Origin: Armatimonadota bacterium
GTDB lineage: Bacteria > Armatimonadota > Zipacnadia > Zipacnadales > JABUFB01
DNA: 64,000 bases
Direction: 5' to 3'
NCBI GenBank assembly: GCA_013314775.1
Contig: JABUFB010000003.1
Location: 42,622 to 106,621 of the forward strand
A model generated the notes under the pieces. That model searched no databases. It saw only the letters and a program-made list of their open reading frames with translations, and was not told where the DNA came from. A program made the position numbers and the translations under genes. Below, piece by piece: positions 25,601 through 32,049 of the stretch. Each line of letters starts with the position of its first letter. Positions within the stretch are counted from its first letter, which is position 1.

Positions 25601-26166
25601 CGGAAGGGAATAAAGCCGCGGGCGGTCTCTGTCGGGGTCGGCTCCGGCGGGGTATTTTCGTCCACGTAATGCAGGGCGATGAAGCGCTGTTCGAGGGTGG
25701 CCCAGCGCACATTGTCGATGAAGAGAACGTGGTCGGCGCGGGGCATGCGCAGGTACGGGAAGATGCGGGTGATGCGCGGAAGTCCGGAGACCCAGATTTC
25801 CACCAGGTGCGGGCCACCGGGAGCCACCGATGCCGCGCCGAATTGGGGATCGCCCTCGGCGAAGTCGATGCGGTAGGACAGGGCCACCGGCGCCTTGCCC
25901 GGGTTGAAGGCGTCGAAGGCGAAAACCTGCTTCTTCGTGGTGTCCTCGTCGAAACTGAAGTTCAGGCCGGGCCAGGTGTCCTTCTCATTGCCCGGGAAGG
26001 TGGCCTTGATGGCCCATTCGCCGTCCGTGACATGCTCCCGGACGCGCTCCACGATCGCGCCTCCACCGGGAATGGCGTTGGCGTTTTCGAAGGAGTTAAT
26101 CGGCTGCGCGAAGCCGACGGCGCATGTGAAGAGCGCAGCGAGGATGATCGAGGGAGCGGTTCTCAT
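22687..26166 (-). CDS. DUF4091 (GH123-like) glycoside hydrolase with CBM9-like domain
   Basis: 1159 residues from ATG 26166, 8 nt after GGAGGT, starting a signal peptide (PSIILAALFTCAVGFAQ). The N-terminal ~250 residues are beta-rich and carbohydrate-binding-like. The middle (~330-720) is the DUF4091/GH123-type TIM barrel: 'DMFWGEYYTGPKL', 'WPEVIVQPVDEPGWQD', 'VSGCYNWAYISYNGSPYDDLDH', 'GWIGTREGVDDYRYVYTLKQTI'. The Asp-Glu pair of VDEP fits the substrate-assisted catalytic pair of GH123 beta-N-acetylgalactosaminidases. About 780-985 is a CBM9-like domain ('APVLDGVLEDSFW ... DDCVELFVDGN ... FGFNVCRER'), and the end is beta-sandwich. Likely an exported enzyme on complex polysaccharide; the sugar is not known. 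Confidence 0.85.
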   Translation of the reverse strand: MRTAPSIILAALFTCAVGFAQPINSFENANAIPGGGAIVERVREHVTDGEWAIKATFPGNEKDTWPGLNFSFDEDTTKKQVFAFDAFNPGKAPVALSYRIDFAEGDPQFGAASVAPGGPHLVEIWVSGLPRITRIFPYLRMPRADHVLFIDNVRWATLEQRFIALHYVDENTPPEPTPTETARGFIPFRRALTDVVFANSVPLASERLTTLDVFATPGEYEPATLSLYALRDLRGVRVSFDGIPAEGEVLPVRALNKRVTYSSDQFIKDMPVLCERRASVDIAAGSSKRFVIDLQVARDAAPGIHYGTVTVQAEGADPVEIPMRLRVLPFALQEPRDMFWGEYYTGPKLASTDEEKKATLERDMIDMRNHGMTSVGLCFGVPLEGVVWAEDNTCTVHLDGTSLYERFMDLYRDLGYPMPVILLADSGQSAASLDQKYAVDSDEWAQRYKNFWIAMQGIHREHNWPEVIVQPVDEPGWQDQAARDRNVRCLKLLKQIPGMRTEQDGPGDSYFHHEAGPWADVWNYNGAISDRETVRKAQAEGHIITLYNCDVESYRPEVDRYVAGWFQLAAGVSGCYNWAYISYNGSPYDDLDHRTGTWMHVYPPYLNEPGGPSTGWIGTREGVDDYRYVYTLKQTIARAREKGAREAADKAEAELAAIIDSLDYSPRVRSAARWTEERAGQGKDKIISGTLKLPNGWEHGEYEKARWRVARATLDLMAALGEIPSEVKGDAADSGNIPLVCAMRWLDAPIAETSQAAPKVDRQVSIPVVQGAPVLDGVLEDSFWSTAATLEPFALAAGTGKPEMPTDVRAASDGRNLYLGIVCHEDKMDYLTAGITQEGGPVWQDDCVELFVDGNLDRTTFRQIMVNSLGVQAWNNTAQSRWRAKSKVAVKRERDRWTVEMLVPLADLGITGSQFGFNVCRERRPMEVMELSCWSPTGGSFGSPERFGLASLGQAWIGALSVPEAKLGANSFTATLLNQTDAGVTLSAVLLERLGENVSRRTLDDKIELAPGMRIERTWQYTLASEQAPTLTLRLVSADGKTVAERSFTPSVLAPLGMRVRPRTYYLSENLADATLEINLGSDMAQTSALTLAIYDPASGEIMRHQRVTPIEKSRLQVTLDLRGLPEGGYEAWSLLDAPDGTRIAEQITPLVRLRGPFD

Positions 26167-26320
26167 GGGAAGTACCTCCAGGCGTGGTGGAAAGGCGGTG
26201 CCGGCAACTGGGTGCCTCACCACGCCCTGCGTGATGTGGCTTGCCGGGAGCGCTGCTTCGAGAAGCAATGACAGCCGACGGCGGCGGCAACGGCTGACGA
26301 CCGGATAAAGCACCGCCGGC

Positions 26321-26914
26321 CTAACCCCTGCCGCTTGACCGGGCCTGGGGCTCTTGGCGGGCTCCGCGGGCCGAGCGTATTACGAGCGGCCGGACCATGC
26401 TGTTGGGCAGGACCACCACGTGCCCATCGCGGGTCTGAAGGCGCGTGTGCCGCAGGGCGAGTTCCGTCACCGTGCCCGTAATCTCGCCCACCGTGATCTC
26501 GTCACCCTCGTCATACAGGTAGTCGTAGAAGATGAAGTAGCCGGCCACGGCATCCCTCAGCGCGTTGCGGGCACCCACAAGTATCAGGCCGAGAATGATC
26601 AGAGCAACCGGGTACAGGTCAAGATTCGCGTTATAGCGGAAAATCCGCAAGATGATGAGCAGCGCCAGGGCGTACAGGACGGTGCGCACGATGAGTGTGG
26701 GGATGCCCAGGATCACCCGCCGGCGCTCCAGTCTCCGCATGGGGTCGGCTTCGGCGTCGCGGGAAAGCGCCCGCGTCAGTGCCTTGCGGATGCGGGAGTT
26801 CACCAGGTATACAGCTACCTCAAACAGCACTGCAACCAGGATCGACCGCATCAGCTGCACCGGGAACTGCGACAACCATAGCCGGCTCACATAGCGGAAG
26901 AATGACTCACTCAT
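26321..26914 (-). CDS. Short MscS-family mechanosensitive channel
   Basis: 197 residues; ATG overlaps the peptidase stop by 4 nt (ATGA). Three hydrophobic segments (about 12-36, 67-93, 97-125) are followed by the MscS beta domain 'YDEGDEITVGEITGTVTELALRHTRLQTRDGHVVVLPNSMV', including the P-N-[S] motif that ends the upper vestibule. The pore helix region 'GARNALRDAVAGYFIF' is Gly/Ala rich as in MscS TM3. The usual C-terminal alpha/beta cage (about 80 residues) is missing: the protein stops ~20 residues after the beta domain. Function inferred as osmotic release or as a structural partner of the peptidase encoded just upstream. Confidence 0.88.
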   Translation of the reverse strand: MSESFFRYVSRLWLSQFPVQLMRSILVAVLFEVAVYLVNSRIRKALTRALSRDAEADPMRRLERRRVILGIPTLIVRTVLYALALLIILRIFRYNANLDLYPVALIILGLILVGARNALRDAVAGYFIFYDYLYDEGDEITVGEITGTVTELALRHTRLQTRDGHVVVLPNSMVRPLVIRSARGARQEPQARSSGRG

Positions 26915-27894
26915 GGGCGCTCACTCTCTCGTTCGTCGTCCTCATTCGGCTCCTCCAGCAGTTCGAGCTGAGCCATCAACTGTTCGAAACGCTCTTCGGA
27001 CTGCATGCGCTCGCGGATCTCCCGGGCCATCCGTAGCCGTACCACCACCGCCGCGATGAACAGCAGCCCCATCGCCCCGAAAACGAGCAATTCCACGGAA
27101 AGGGGCACTCCACGGGCTGCGTATTCGGTGCGGATCTCCTTGATCCAGCGCTCTTGCAGGGCATCCAGCGGGATCCCGGCGGCGCGGCGCAGGGCCCGTC
27201 TCTCGTCCCCGCTCTCTTCCAGGGCTTCCAGGAAATTGCCCACCGCTCCGGGCGGCCCGTGTTCCACGAGATAGGCCACCAGCACGTGACTCTGGGCATA
27301 TGCCAGGTCAACAGTCTCCCGGTCGCCCCGGAAAGCGTCTTCAAGTTCGTCCAGGGCGAGCAGCCGTCCCTCCACTGCCGCAGTGCCCAGGATATCCTTC
27401 TGCACCGCAGGCATCTCACCCTCCATCCATTGCGCGAGACCCTCGTGCACCCACCTGGGCGCCTCGCCGTGAGATGCCTGCATTTTCAGGTCCAGCGCAA
27501 CGTGTGTCAGCTCATGCATGACCAGCCGCTGCATCTGCTTCTGGGTCTGTGGTTTGAGTATCACGTGGTTCGCATGGTGCAGCGACAGGCCCCTGGTCCA
27601 TGTCGGCACTCTGCTTCCCGCCAGCTCCACCATCTCCCGGTGGGAGCGCACGATATCGATGCGGACTGGCCGGCTGAACTGCAGCCCCAGTGTGTCTGCC
27701 AGAATCGGCAATGCGTGCTCTGCTTCGGACCGCACCAGCAGCGCCTGTTCCTCGTGCTCCGGCCAGTAATGCACTTGCACGCCCTTGCCGCCGATGACCC
27801 GGCGTTCATCGGCCAATGCCGGCAGCGCTGCGCAAGAAAGTCCAACGCAGAGCATCAGCCAGATCAGCGCTCTACCGGCAGTCAACGTTGCCAA
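26911..27894 (-). CDS. Membrane-anchored MA-clan metallopeptidase (HELTH)
   Basis: 327 residues from a TTG at 27894 that lies ~10 nt after AAGGA; a TTG at 27885 forming a TTGA overlap with the upstream stop is also possible. An N-terminal signal/anchor (ALIWLMLCVGLSCAALPALA) is followed by a periplasmic gluzincin domain. The zinc motif HELTH is at ~127-131 with a downstream Glu in 'PRWVHEGLAQWMEG' (~151) as third ligand, the pattern of 'peptidase MA-like' (DUF2268-like) proteins. A C-terminal membrane helix (~267-287, VELLVFGAMGLLFIAAVVV) and an acidic helical cytoplasmic tail complete it. Substrate unknown. Overlap with both neighbours implies co-translation with the MscS channel and the nuclease-like protein. 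Confidence 0.85.
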   Translation of the reverse strand: MATLTAGRALIWLMLCVGLSCAALPALADERRVIGGKGVQVHYWPEHEEQALLVRSEAEHALPILADTLGLQFSRPVRIDIVRSHREMVELAGSRVPTWTRGLSLHHANHVILKPQTQKQMQRLVMHELTHVALDLKMQASHGEAPRWVHEGLAQWMEGEMPAVQKDILGTAAVEGRLLALDELEDAFRGDRETVDLAYAQSHVLVAYLVEHGPPGAVGNFLEALEESGDERRALRRAAGIPLDALQERWIKEIRTEYAARGVPLSVELLVFGAMGLLFIAAVVVRLRMAREIRERMQSEERFEQLMAQLELLEEPNEDDERESERP

Positions 27895-28640
27895 GCCGGA
27901 CAGTCCTTCCTGGACCGGCACCACTGGCAATGCTTCCCGGTCACCGGCGCGAAAGCCCGGTCGGCATTGATCCGTGCAGCCACGTCGACCAGCACTTGCG
28001 TTGCTTCACGCACCTGCTCGGCGTCGAGGGCCACCTCGACTGTCCGGTTTCTGCGCAGGTCAGCCATGAGCACGGTCGGAGCCGGGTATGCGGCCCTCGC
28101 CAGCAGAAACAGCGTGGCCCAGGGCATGTCTCTGGCGATCTGGGCGGGTGAAGGCGGTCGGCGCGAGGTTGTGAATCGCGCCACGGTGCTGCCTTCGGCG
28201 GCCACCAGGTCAGCCACTGCCACGAATGTTTCGCCGCCTATCTCCTGCTCCAGGCGAACATCCACGGCAAGCGGGCCGGGGAGGTCCAAAGGCGCGGCGT
28301 GATGAGCGGCGATCATTCGCAGGCCGTCACGGTGGAGGTCCTCCTCCTCTCGGCTGTCCCGGCAGGCGCTCCCGTCCCAGTTGTCTTCGAAGATTCCCTC
28401 AAGATCGCCAAGCGGCAGGGCGTCGGGACCACCTGCGGCATACATGGACAGCAATGCGGCTCGCACCGCTCGCCCCAGGATCGCCGGTCCGCCAACATGA
28501 GTGTCCGCCTGCTCCCGGGTCACGAATGACGAAAGCAGATACTTGCGCGGGCACTGTCTGTAGTCCTCGATATTCCGCGCCGAAAGCGGCCCGGAGGGCC
28601 GTTCGAGGAGGAGGACATACTGGGGAGTGAAGTCAGTCAC
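27882..28640 (-). CDS. RecB/Cas4-like PD-(D/E)XK protein with degraded catalytic motif
   Basis: 252 residues from the GTG at 28640 (GAGGAG 9-10 nt upstream); the longer frame is unsupported. Cys30 in 'DYRQCPRKY' and a C-terminal C238-x2-C241-x5-C247 (CQWCRSRKDCPAW) give the four Fe-S ligands of AddB/Cas4-type nucleases. The active-site strand, normally 'D ... (V)-[DE]-[YF]-K-T', reads VADLV ... VARFTTSRRPPS. The surrounding SRRPPS is retained, but the catalytic acid and Lys are replaced by Arg and Thr. It is therefore probably a catalytically dead DNA-binding or structural member. First gene of the nuclease-like/peptidase/MscS unit, divergent from the DUF6785 gene (95 bp between starts). Confidence 0.75.
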   Translation of the reverse strand: MTDFTPQYVLLLERPSGPLSARNIEDYRQCPRKYLLSSFVTREQADTHVGGPAILGRAVRAALLSMYAAGGPDALPLGDLEGIFEDNWDGSACRDSREEEDLHRDGLRMIAAHHAAPLDLPGPLAVDVRLEQEIGGETFVAVADLVAAEGSTVARFTTSRRPPSPAQIARDMPWATLFLLARAAYPAPTVLMADLRRNRTVEVALDAEQVREATQVLVDVAARINADRAFAPVTGKHCQWCRSRKDCPAWQR

Positions 28641-28735
28641 GTGGCGGGTCTCCTCAGGCAAAGGGAATCCGTCCGCTCTCGTGGAACAGTGTGCGCGCCG
28701 GGGTATCCGGCGAACTGCCTCCAGGAGCGCCGCCG

Positions 28736-30712
28736 ATGCTGGCACCCGAACAGACCACGCAGGGCCGCCTCGAGAGCGTCGGGCGCATTACTGTCCGCAG
28801 CGTGGTCACGGGCCTCGTTTTCTCCATCATCTTCAGCTTCATCATTCCCTATGTGGACGTCTTCCTCAGCAGCACATTCCTCGGCGCTCAACACCTTCCC
28901 CCGGGCGCCATCTTTGCATTGTTGTTCCTGGTGCTGGTGGTCAATCCGGCGCTGCGTGTTCTCGGCCGCGTGAGGCCCTTCGACCGCGCCGAATTGCTGA
29001 TGATCTACTGCATGCTCCTCTTTTCGACCCTCGTGCCCGGCCACGGCGCGGAAAACGTGTTCATCCCAGTGGTGGTCACACCGTACTACTACGCTTCGGC
29101 CGAGAACAAGTGGGATGAGCTGTTCCTGCAGCACATCCCCACCTGGTTCGCGCCCACCGATGAGCGCGCGGTGGTCTCGTTCTTCGAGGGCTTGCGGCCC
29201 GGCGAGAGACTCCCGTGGGGCCAGTGGTACACGCCGCTCGCGGTCTGGGGCCTGTTCAGCTTCCTGCTTTACGGGCTGGTTATGTTCCTGAGCGTCCTGT
29301 TCCGCAAGCAGTGGGCCGATCGGGAGAAACTGTCCTTCCCCCTGGTCGCCCTGCCCATGGAAATGACCGCCGACGCCGAGCGTCCCTTCGCGAACAAGGC
29401 CTTCTTCGGCAATCGCCTCATGTGGATCGGTTTCGCCATAGCCGCCCTGCTGCAGCTGCAGAACGGGCTGGGGTTCTACTACCCTTCATTCCCCCATGCT
29501 AAGCTCTATTATAACTTCCAGCCGATATTCCGCGAGCCTCCGTGGAACGCGGTGGGCTGGGTGCCCGGACAGATCTGGCTGGTGGTCATCGGAGTCACTG
29601 TGCTTCTGCGCACCGAAGTCAGCTTCTCCATGTGGTTCTTCTTCTGGTTCACCAAGATCCAGCGCGTCATCGCCCAGGTGCTCGGGTTCAAGGGCCGGCA
29701 GGAACCCACCACCTGGGGCGAGCCGGGCTGGCTGGGCATGCAGCCGGTAGGCGGGTATCTCGCCTATGTCGCCCTGTCCTTCTGGGTGGCGCGGCTGCAC
29801 TGGAAGGACGTCTGGGACGAGACCATCGGCGTGCGCCGCACCAGTGAGGGTGAGCCGCTGTCGTACCGCACCTGTGTCATCGGCGTGGCCTGCTGCTTGA
29901 TCGCCTTGGTCTGGTTCAGTTCGGCGGCGGGTATGAGCCCGGTGGCTTCCTTCGTCCAGATGCTCCTGTATATCGTCCTGGCGGTGGCCCTGACCAAGGT
30001 GGTGGCCGAGTCCGGCATGCTCTTCGTGCAGGCGACCCTGGCCTCCCTTGAGACGATGATCACCGTCACCGGCACCAATGCCATCGGCGCGAAAAGCCTC
30101 ACCATAGGGATGTTCATCGAGCGCGGATTCATGACTGACCTGCGCGCGTTCCTCATGCCCAGCTTCATGCAGAGCCTGAAGATCGCGGACCTGTCGGGCC
30201 TGGACAAGCGGAAGATGCTGGCAGTGTTCGGGGTCACGATACTCCTGTCCACGGTGATCAGCTACTGGGCGAACCTGCGGCTGGTATACGGATACAGCGG
30301 GATGGCCTGCAACAAGTGGTACGTTCAGGGAGCGGGACCAGGCGGGTTCCGGCTTCTGCAGAACTTCCTGATGGTCCCGCGTGAGCCGAGCATTATGAAC
30401 AGCGTGGCGATGGTGGTGGGCGGCGCGTTCACGCTGCTCTTGTTCCACCTGCGCCAGCGCTTCCTGTGGTTCCCGTTCCATCCCGTGGGGTTCATCATGA
30501 TGCAGACATACCCCATGAAATGCCTTTGGTTCTCCACTCTCATCGGGTGGGCACTCAAGAGCGTGATCATGCGCTACGGCGGTGCTAAAGGGCTTGTCGC
30601 CTCGCTGCCCCTGTTCCTGGGCCTGGCTTTCGGCGACATCTTCATGATGGTCGTCTGGCTGATCGTGGACGCCATCACGGGGACCCACGAGCATTATCTG
30701 ATGCCGGGGTGA
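28736..30712 (+). CDS. DUF6785-type multi-spanning membrane protein (OPT-like)
   Basis: 658 residues from ATG 28736 with AGGAG 8 nt upstream; an earlier GTG lacks an SD. About 14 hydrophobic segments with conserved-looking loops ('FDRAELLMIYCMLLFSTLVPGHG', 'WWLP'-less 'YYYASAENKWDELF', 'KQWADREKLSFPLVALPMEM', 'LWFSTLIGWALKSVIMRYGG') are the pattern of the DUF6785/DUF6784 membrane proteins. These are frequent in Armatimonadota, Hydrogenedentota and planctomycetes and resemble oligopeptide-transporter (OPT) folds. Solute transport is inferred; substrate unknown. The final 22 codons plus the following hairpins are repeated twice more downstream. Confidence 0.82.
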   Translation: MLAPEQTTQGRLESVGRITVRSVVTGLVFSIIFSFIIPYVDVFLSSTFLGAQHLPPGAIFALLFLVLVVNPALRVLGRVRPFDRAELLMIYCMLLFSTLVPGHGAENVFIPVVVTPYYYASAENKWDELFLQHIPTWFAPTDERAVVSFFEGLRPGERLPWGQWYTPLAVWGLFSFLLYGLVMFLSVLFRKQWADREKLSFPLVALPMEMTADAERPFANKAFFGNRLMWIGFAIAALLQLQNGLGFYYPSFPHAKLYYNFQPIFREPPWNAVGWVPGQIWLVVIGVTVLLRTEVSFSMWFFFWFTKIQRVIAQVLGFKGRQEPTTWGEPGWLGMQPVGGYLAYVALSFWVARLHWKDVWDETIGVRRTSEGEPLSYRTCVIGVACCLIALVWFSSAAGMSPVASFVQMLLYIVLAVALTKVVAESGMLFVQATLASLETMITVTGTNAIGAKSLTIGMFIERGFMTDLRAFLMPSFMQSLKIADLSGLDKRKMLAVFGVTILLSTVISYWANLRLVYGYSGMACNKWYVQGAGPGGFRLLQNFLMVPREPSIMNSVAMVVGGAFTLLLFHLRQRFLWFPFHPVGFIMMQTYPMKCLWFSTLIGWALKSVIMRYGGAKGLVASLPLFLGLAFGDIFMMVVWLIVDAITGTHEHYLMPG

Positions 30713-31062
30713 GGCTTGAGGAGGCCGTGCAAGCCCGGCGCTGAAGCACCGGGCTGAGGGTCCTTCGGACCGATCGTCCTTGCGGACGAATGGTCGTCTG
30801 GCTGATCGTGGACGCCATCACGGGGACCCACGAGCATTATCTGATGCCGGGGTGAGGCTTGAGGAGGCCGTGCAAGCCCGGCGCTGAAGCACCGGGCTGA
30901 GGGTCCTTCGGACCGGTCGTCCTTGCGGACGAATGGTCGTCTGGCTGATCGTGGACGCCATCACGGGGACCCACGAGCACTATCTGATGCCGGGGTGAGG
31001 CTTGAGGAGGCCGTGCAAGCCCGGCGCTGAAGCACCGGGCTGAGGGTCCTTCGGACCGCTCG
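30647..31062 (+). repeat. 143-bp tandem repeat (2.9 copies) duplicating the end of the membrane-protein gene
   Basis: Copies start at 30647, 30790 and 30933. Each unit holds the last 66 nt of the DUF6785 gene including its stop, then 'GGCTTGAGGAGGCCGTGC' and three successive hairpins: AGCCCGG/CCGGGCT, GGTCC-TTC-GGACC and TCGTCC/GGACGA. The copies are nearly identical: A, G or C follows 'GGACCG', and the third copy has CAC for CAT in one codon. The third copy breaks off before the last hairpin. Copies 2 and 3 contain ATG-started 21-codon frames identical to the protein's C-terminus but without a Shine-Dalgarno. No other gene lies in 30713-31091. Confidence 0.95.
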
Positions 31063-31091
31063 CCGTCTTCTACACACATGGAGTTTACGCC

Positions 31092-31808
31092 ATGCTTGAG
31101 GGACAAGTCAGCCTGATCACTGGAGCAGGAAGGGGCATAGGCCGCGCCGTGGCAATTGCCTTCGCCCGGCAAGGTGCCAAGGTCGCCTGCGTGGCGCGAA
31201 CCCTGGCGCAGGTGGAGGATGCCGCCGCGGAGATCCGTTCAACGGGGGGGCAGGCACTTGCGCTGCAGGGTGACGTGTCGGATCCCCGCAGTGTGCAGGC
31301 CGTGGTTAGCCGGGTGGAGAACCACTGGGGACCGGTGGACATCCTGGTCAACAACGCGGGCGCCTTTGCGGTCAAGTCTGTGCTGGATACGTCGCTGGAG
31401 GACTGGGATCACATCCAGTCGGTCAATGCCCGCGGGCCTTTCATGCTGGTGAAGGCGGTCCTGCCAGGGATGGTCCAGCGGCGGTCCGGGTGCATCATCA
31501 ATATCGCGTCCATGGCCTCGCTGAAGCCATATCCGGAGCAGGCCGCTTACTGTGCATCGAAGCACGCGCTCCTGGGATTCAGCAAGGTTCTGGCCGACGA
31601 AATGCGCGCGCACAATGTGCGGGTCACCGCCATCTGTCCGGGGGGCGTTGACACGGACCTGGTGCGCGAGCAGCGGCCTGACTGGTCGCCCGAACAGCTC
31701 ATGTCGCCCGAGGATGTGGCCGAGGCGGCGGTGTATGTGGCGAACCTGTCGCCGCGCTGCGCGGTGGATGTCCTGCCCATGCGCCGCTGGCCCGCCGCGC
31801 CGATTTGA
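31092..31808 (+). CDS. Short-chain dehydrogenase/reductase (FabG-like)
   Basis: 238 residues; GGAG at 31081 precedes the ATG. Classical SDR features: cofactor loop TGAGRGIG (10-17), 'GDVSD' (60-64), NNAG (87-90), catalytic Ser140, Tyr153 and Lys157 (Y-C-A-S-K), and 'CPGGVDTDL' after the active site. An Arg in 'CVARTLAQ' (~36) suggests NADP(H). FabG-type 3-oxoacyl reductases and sugar/secondary alcohol dehydrogenases share this layout, so the substrate is open. The promoter region is made of the tandem repeat of the previous gene, whose hairpins would insulate it from read-through. Confidence 0.93.
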   Translation: MLEGQVSLITGAGRGIGRAVAIAFARQGAKVACVARTLAQVEDAAAEIRSTGGQALALQGDVSDPRSVQAVVSRVENHWGPVDILVNNAGAFAVKSVLDTSLEDWDHIQSVNARGPFMLVKAVLPGMVQRRSGCIINIASMASLKPYPEQAAYCASKHALLGFSKVLADEMRAHNVRVTAICPGGVDTDLVREQRPDWSPEQLMSPEDVAEAAVYVANLSPRCAVDVLPMRRWPAAPI

Positions 31809-31842
31809 GGCCTGCGCCGGCCAAAGACAATGGCGAACGGTG

Positions 31843-32015
31843 CGGACAGGCACGATTGCCTGTCCCACGCACGACCAACGGCCGCCGGGCGAGACGCCCG
31901 GCCCACGCAGTGTGAGGGGATTCGCCCCAGTAGCGGGGGACTTCGCGTCCGGCAGGGCGTTTGGACAGACGGTCCCCCAGACCCGAGGCTCAACCCGGGG
32001 CCCGCAAGGCCCAAA
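31843..32015. repeat. Intergenic mosaic of palindromic modules (copy B)
   Basis: The 241-bp gap between the SDR and amidohydrolase genes carries the modules of copy A in the opposite order. First is GACAGGCACGATTGCCTGTC followed by CCACG. Next come ACGACCAACGGCC and a stem GCCGGGCG-AGA-CGCCCGGC. After this GGGG-ATTCG-CCCC, a GGGGGAC...GTCCCCC outer stem enclosing CTTCGCGTCC, and AGACCCGAGGCTCAACCCGG. The AGA-loop stem differs from copy A by paired changes that keep base-pairing. Confidence 0.7.
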
Positions 32016-32049
32016 GAACCGCAAGGCCCAGAGAACGAGGTGATGTCTC

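Noticed and set aside
30647..31062. Possible CRISPR-like or phase-variation array
   Set aside because: Units are contiguous without spacers, include coding sequence, and are longer than CRISPR repeats; nothing Cas-like is nearby.
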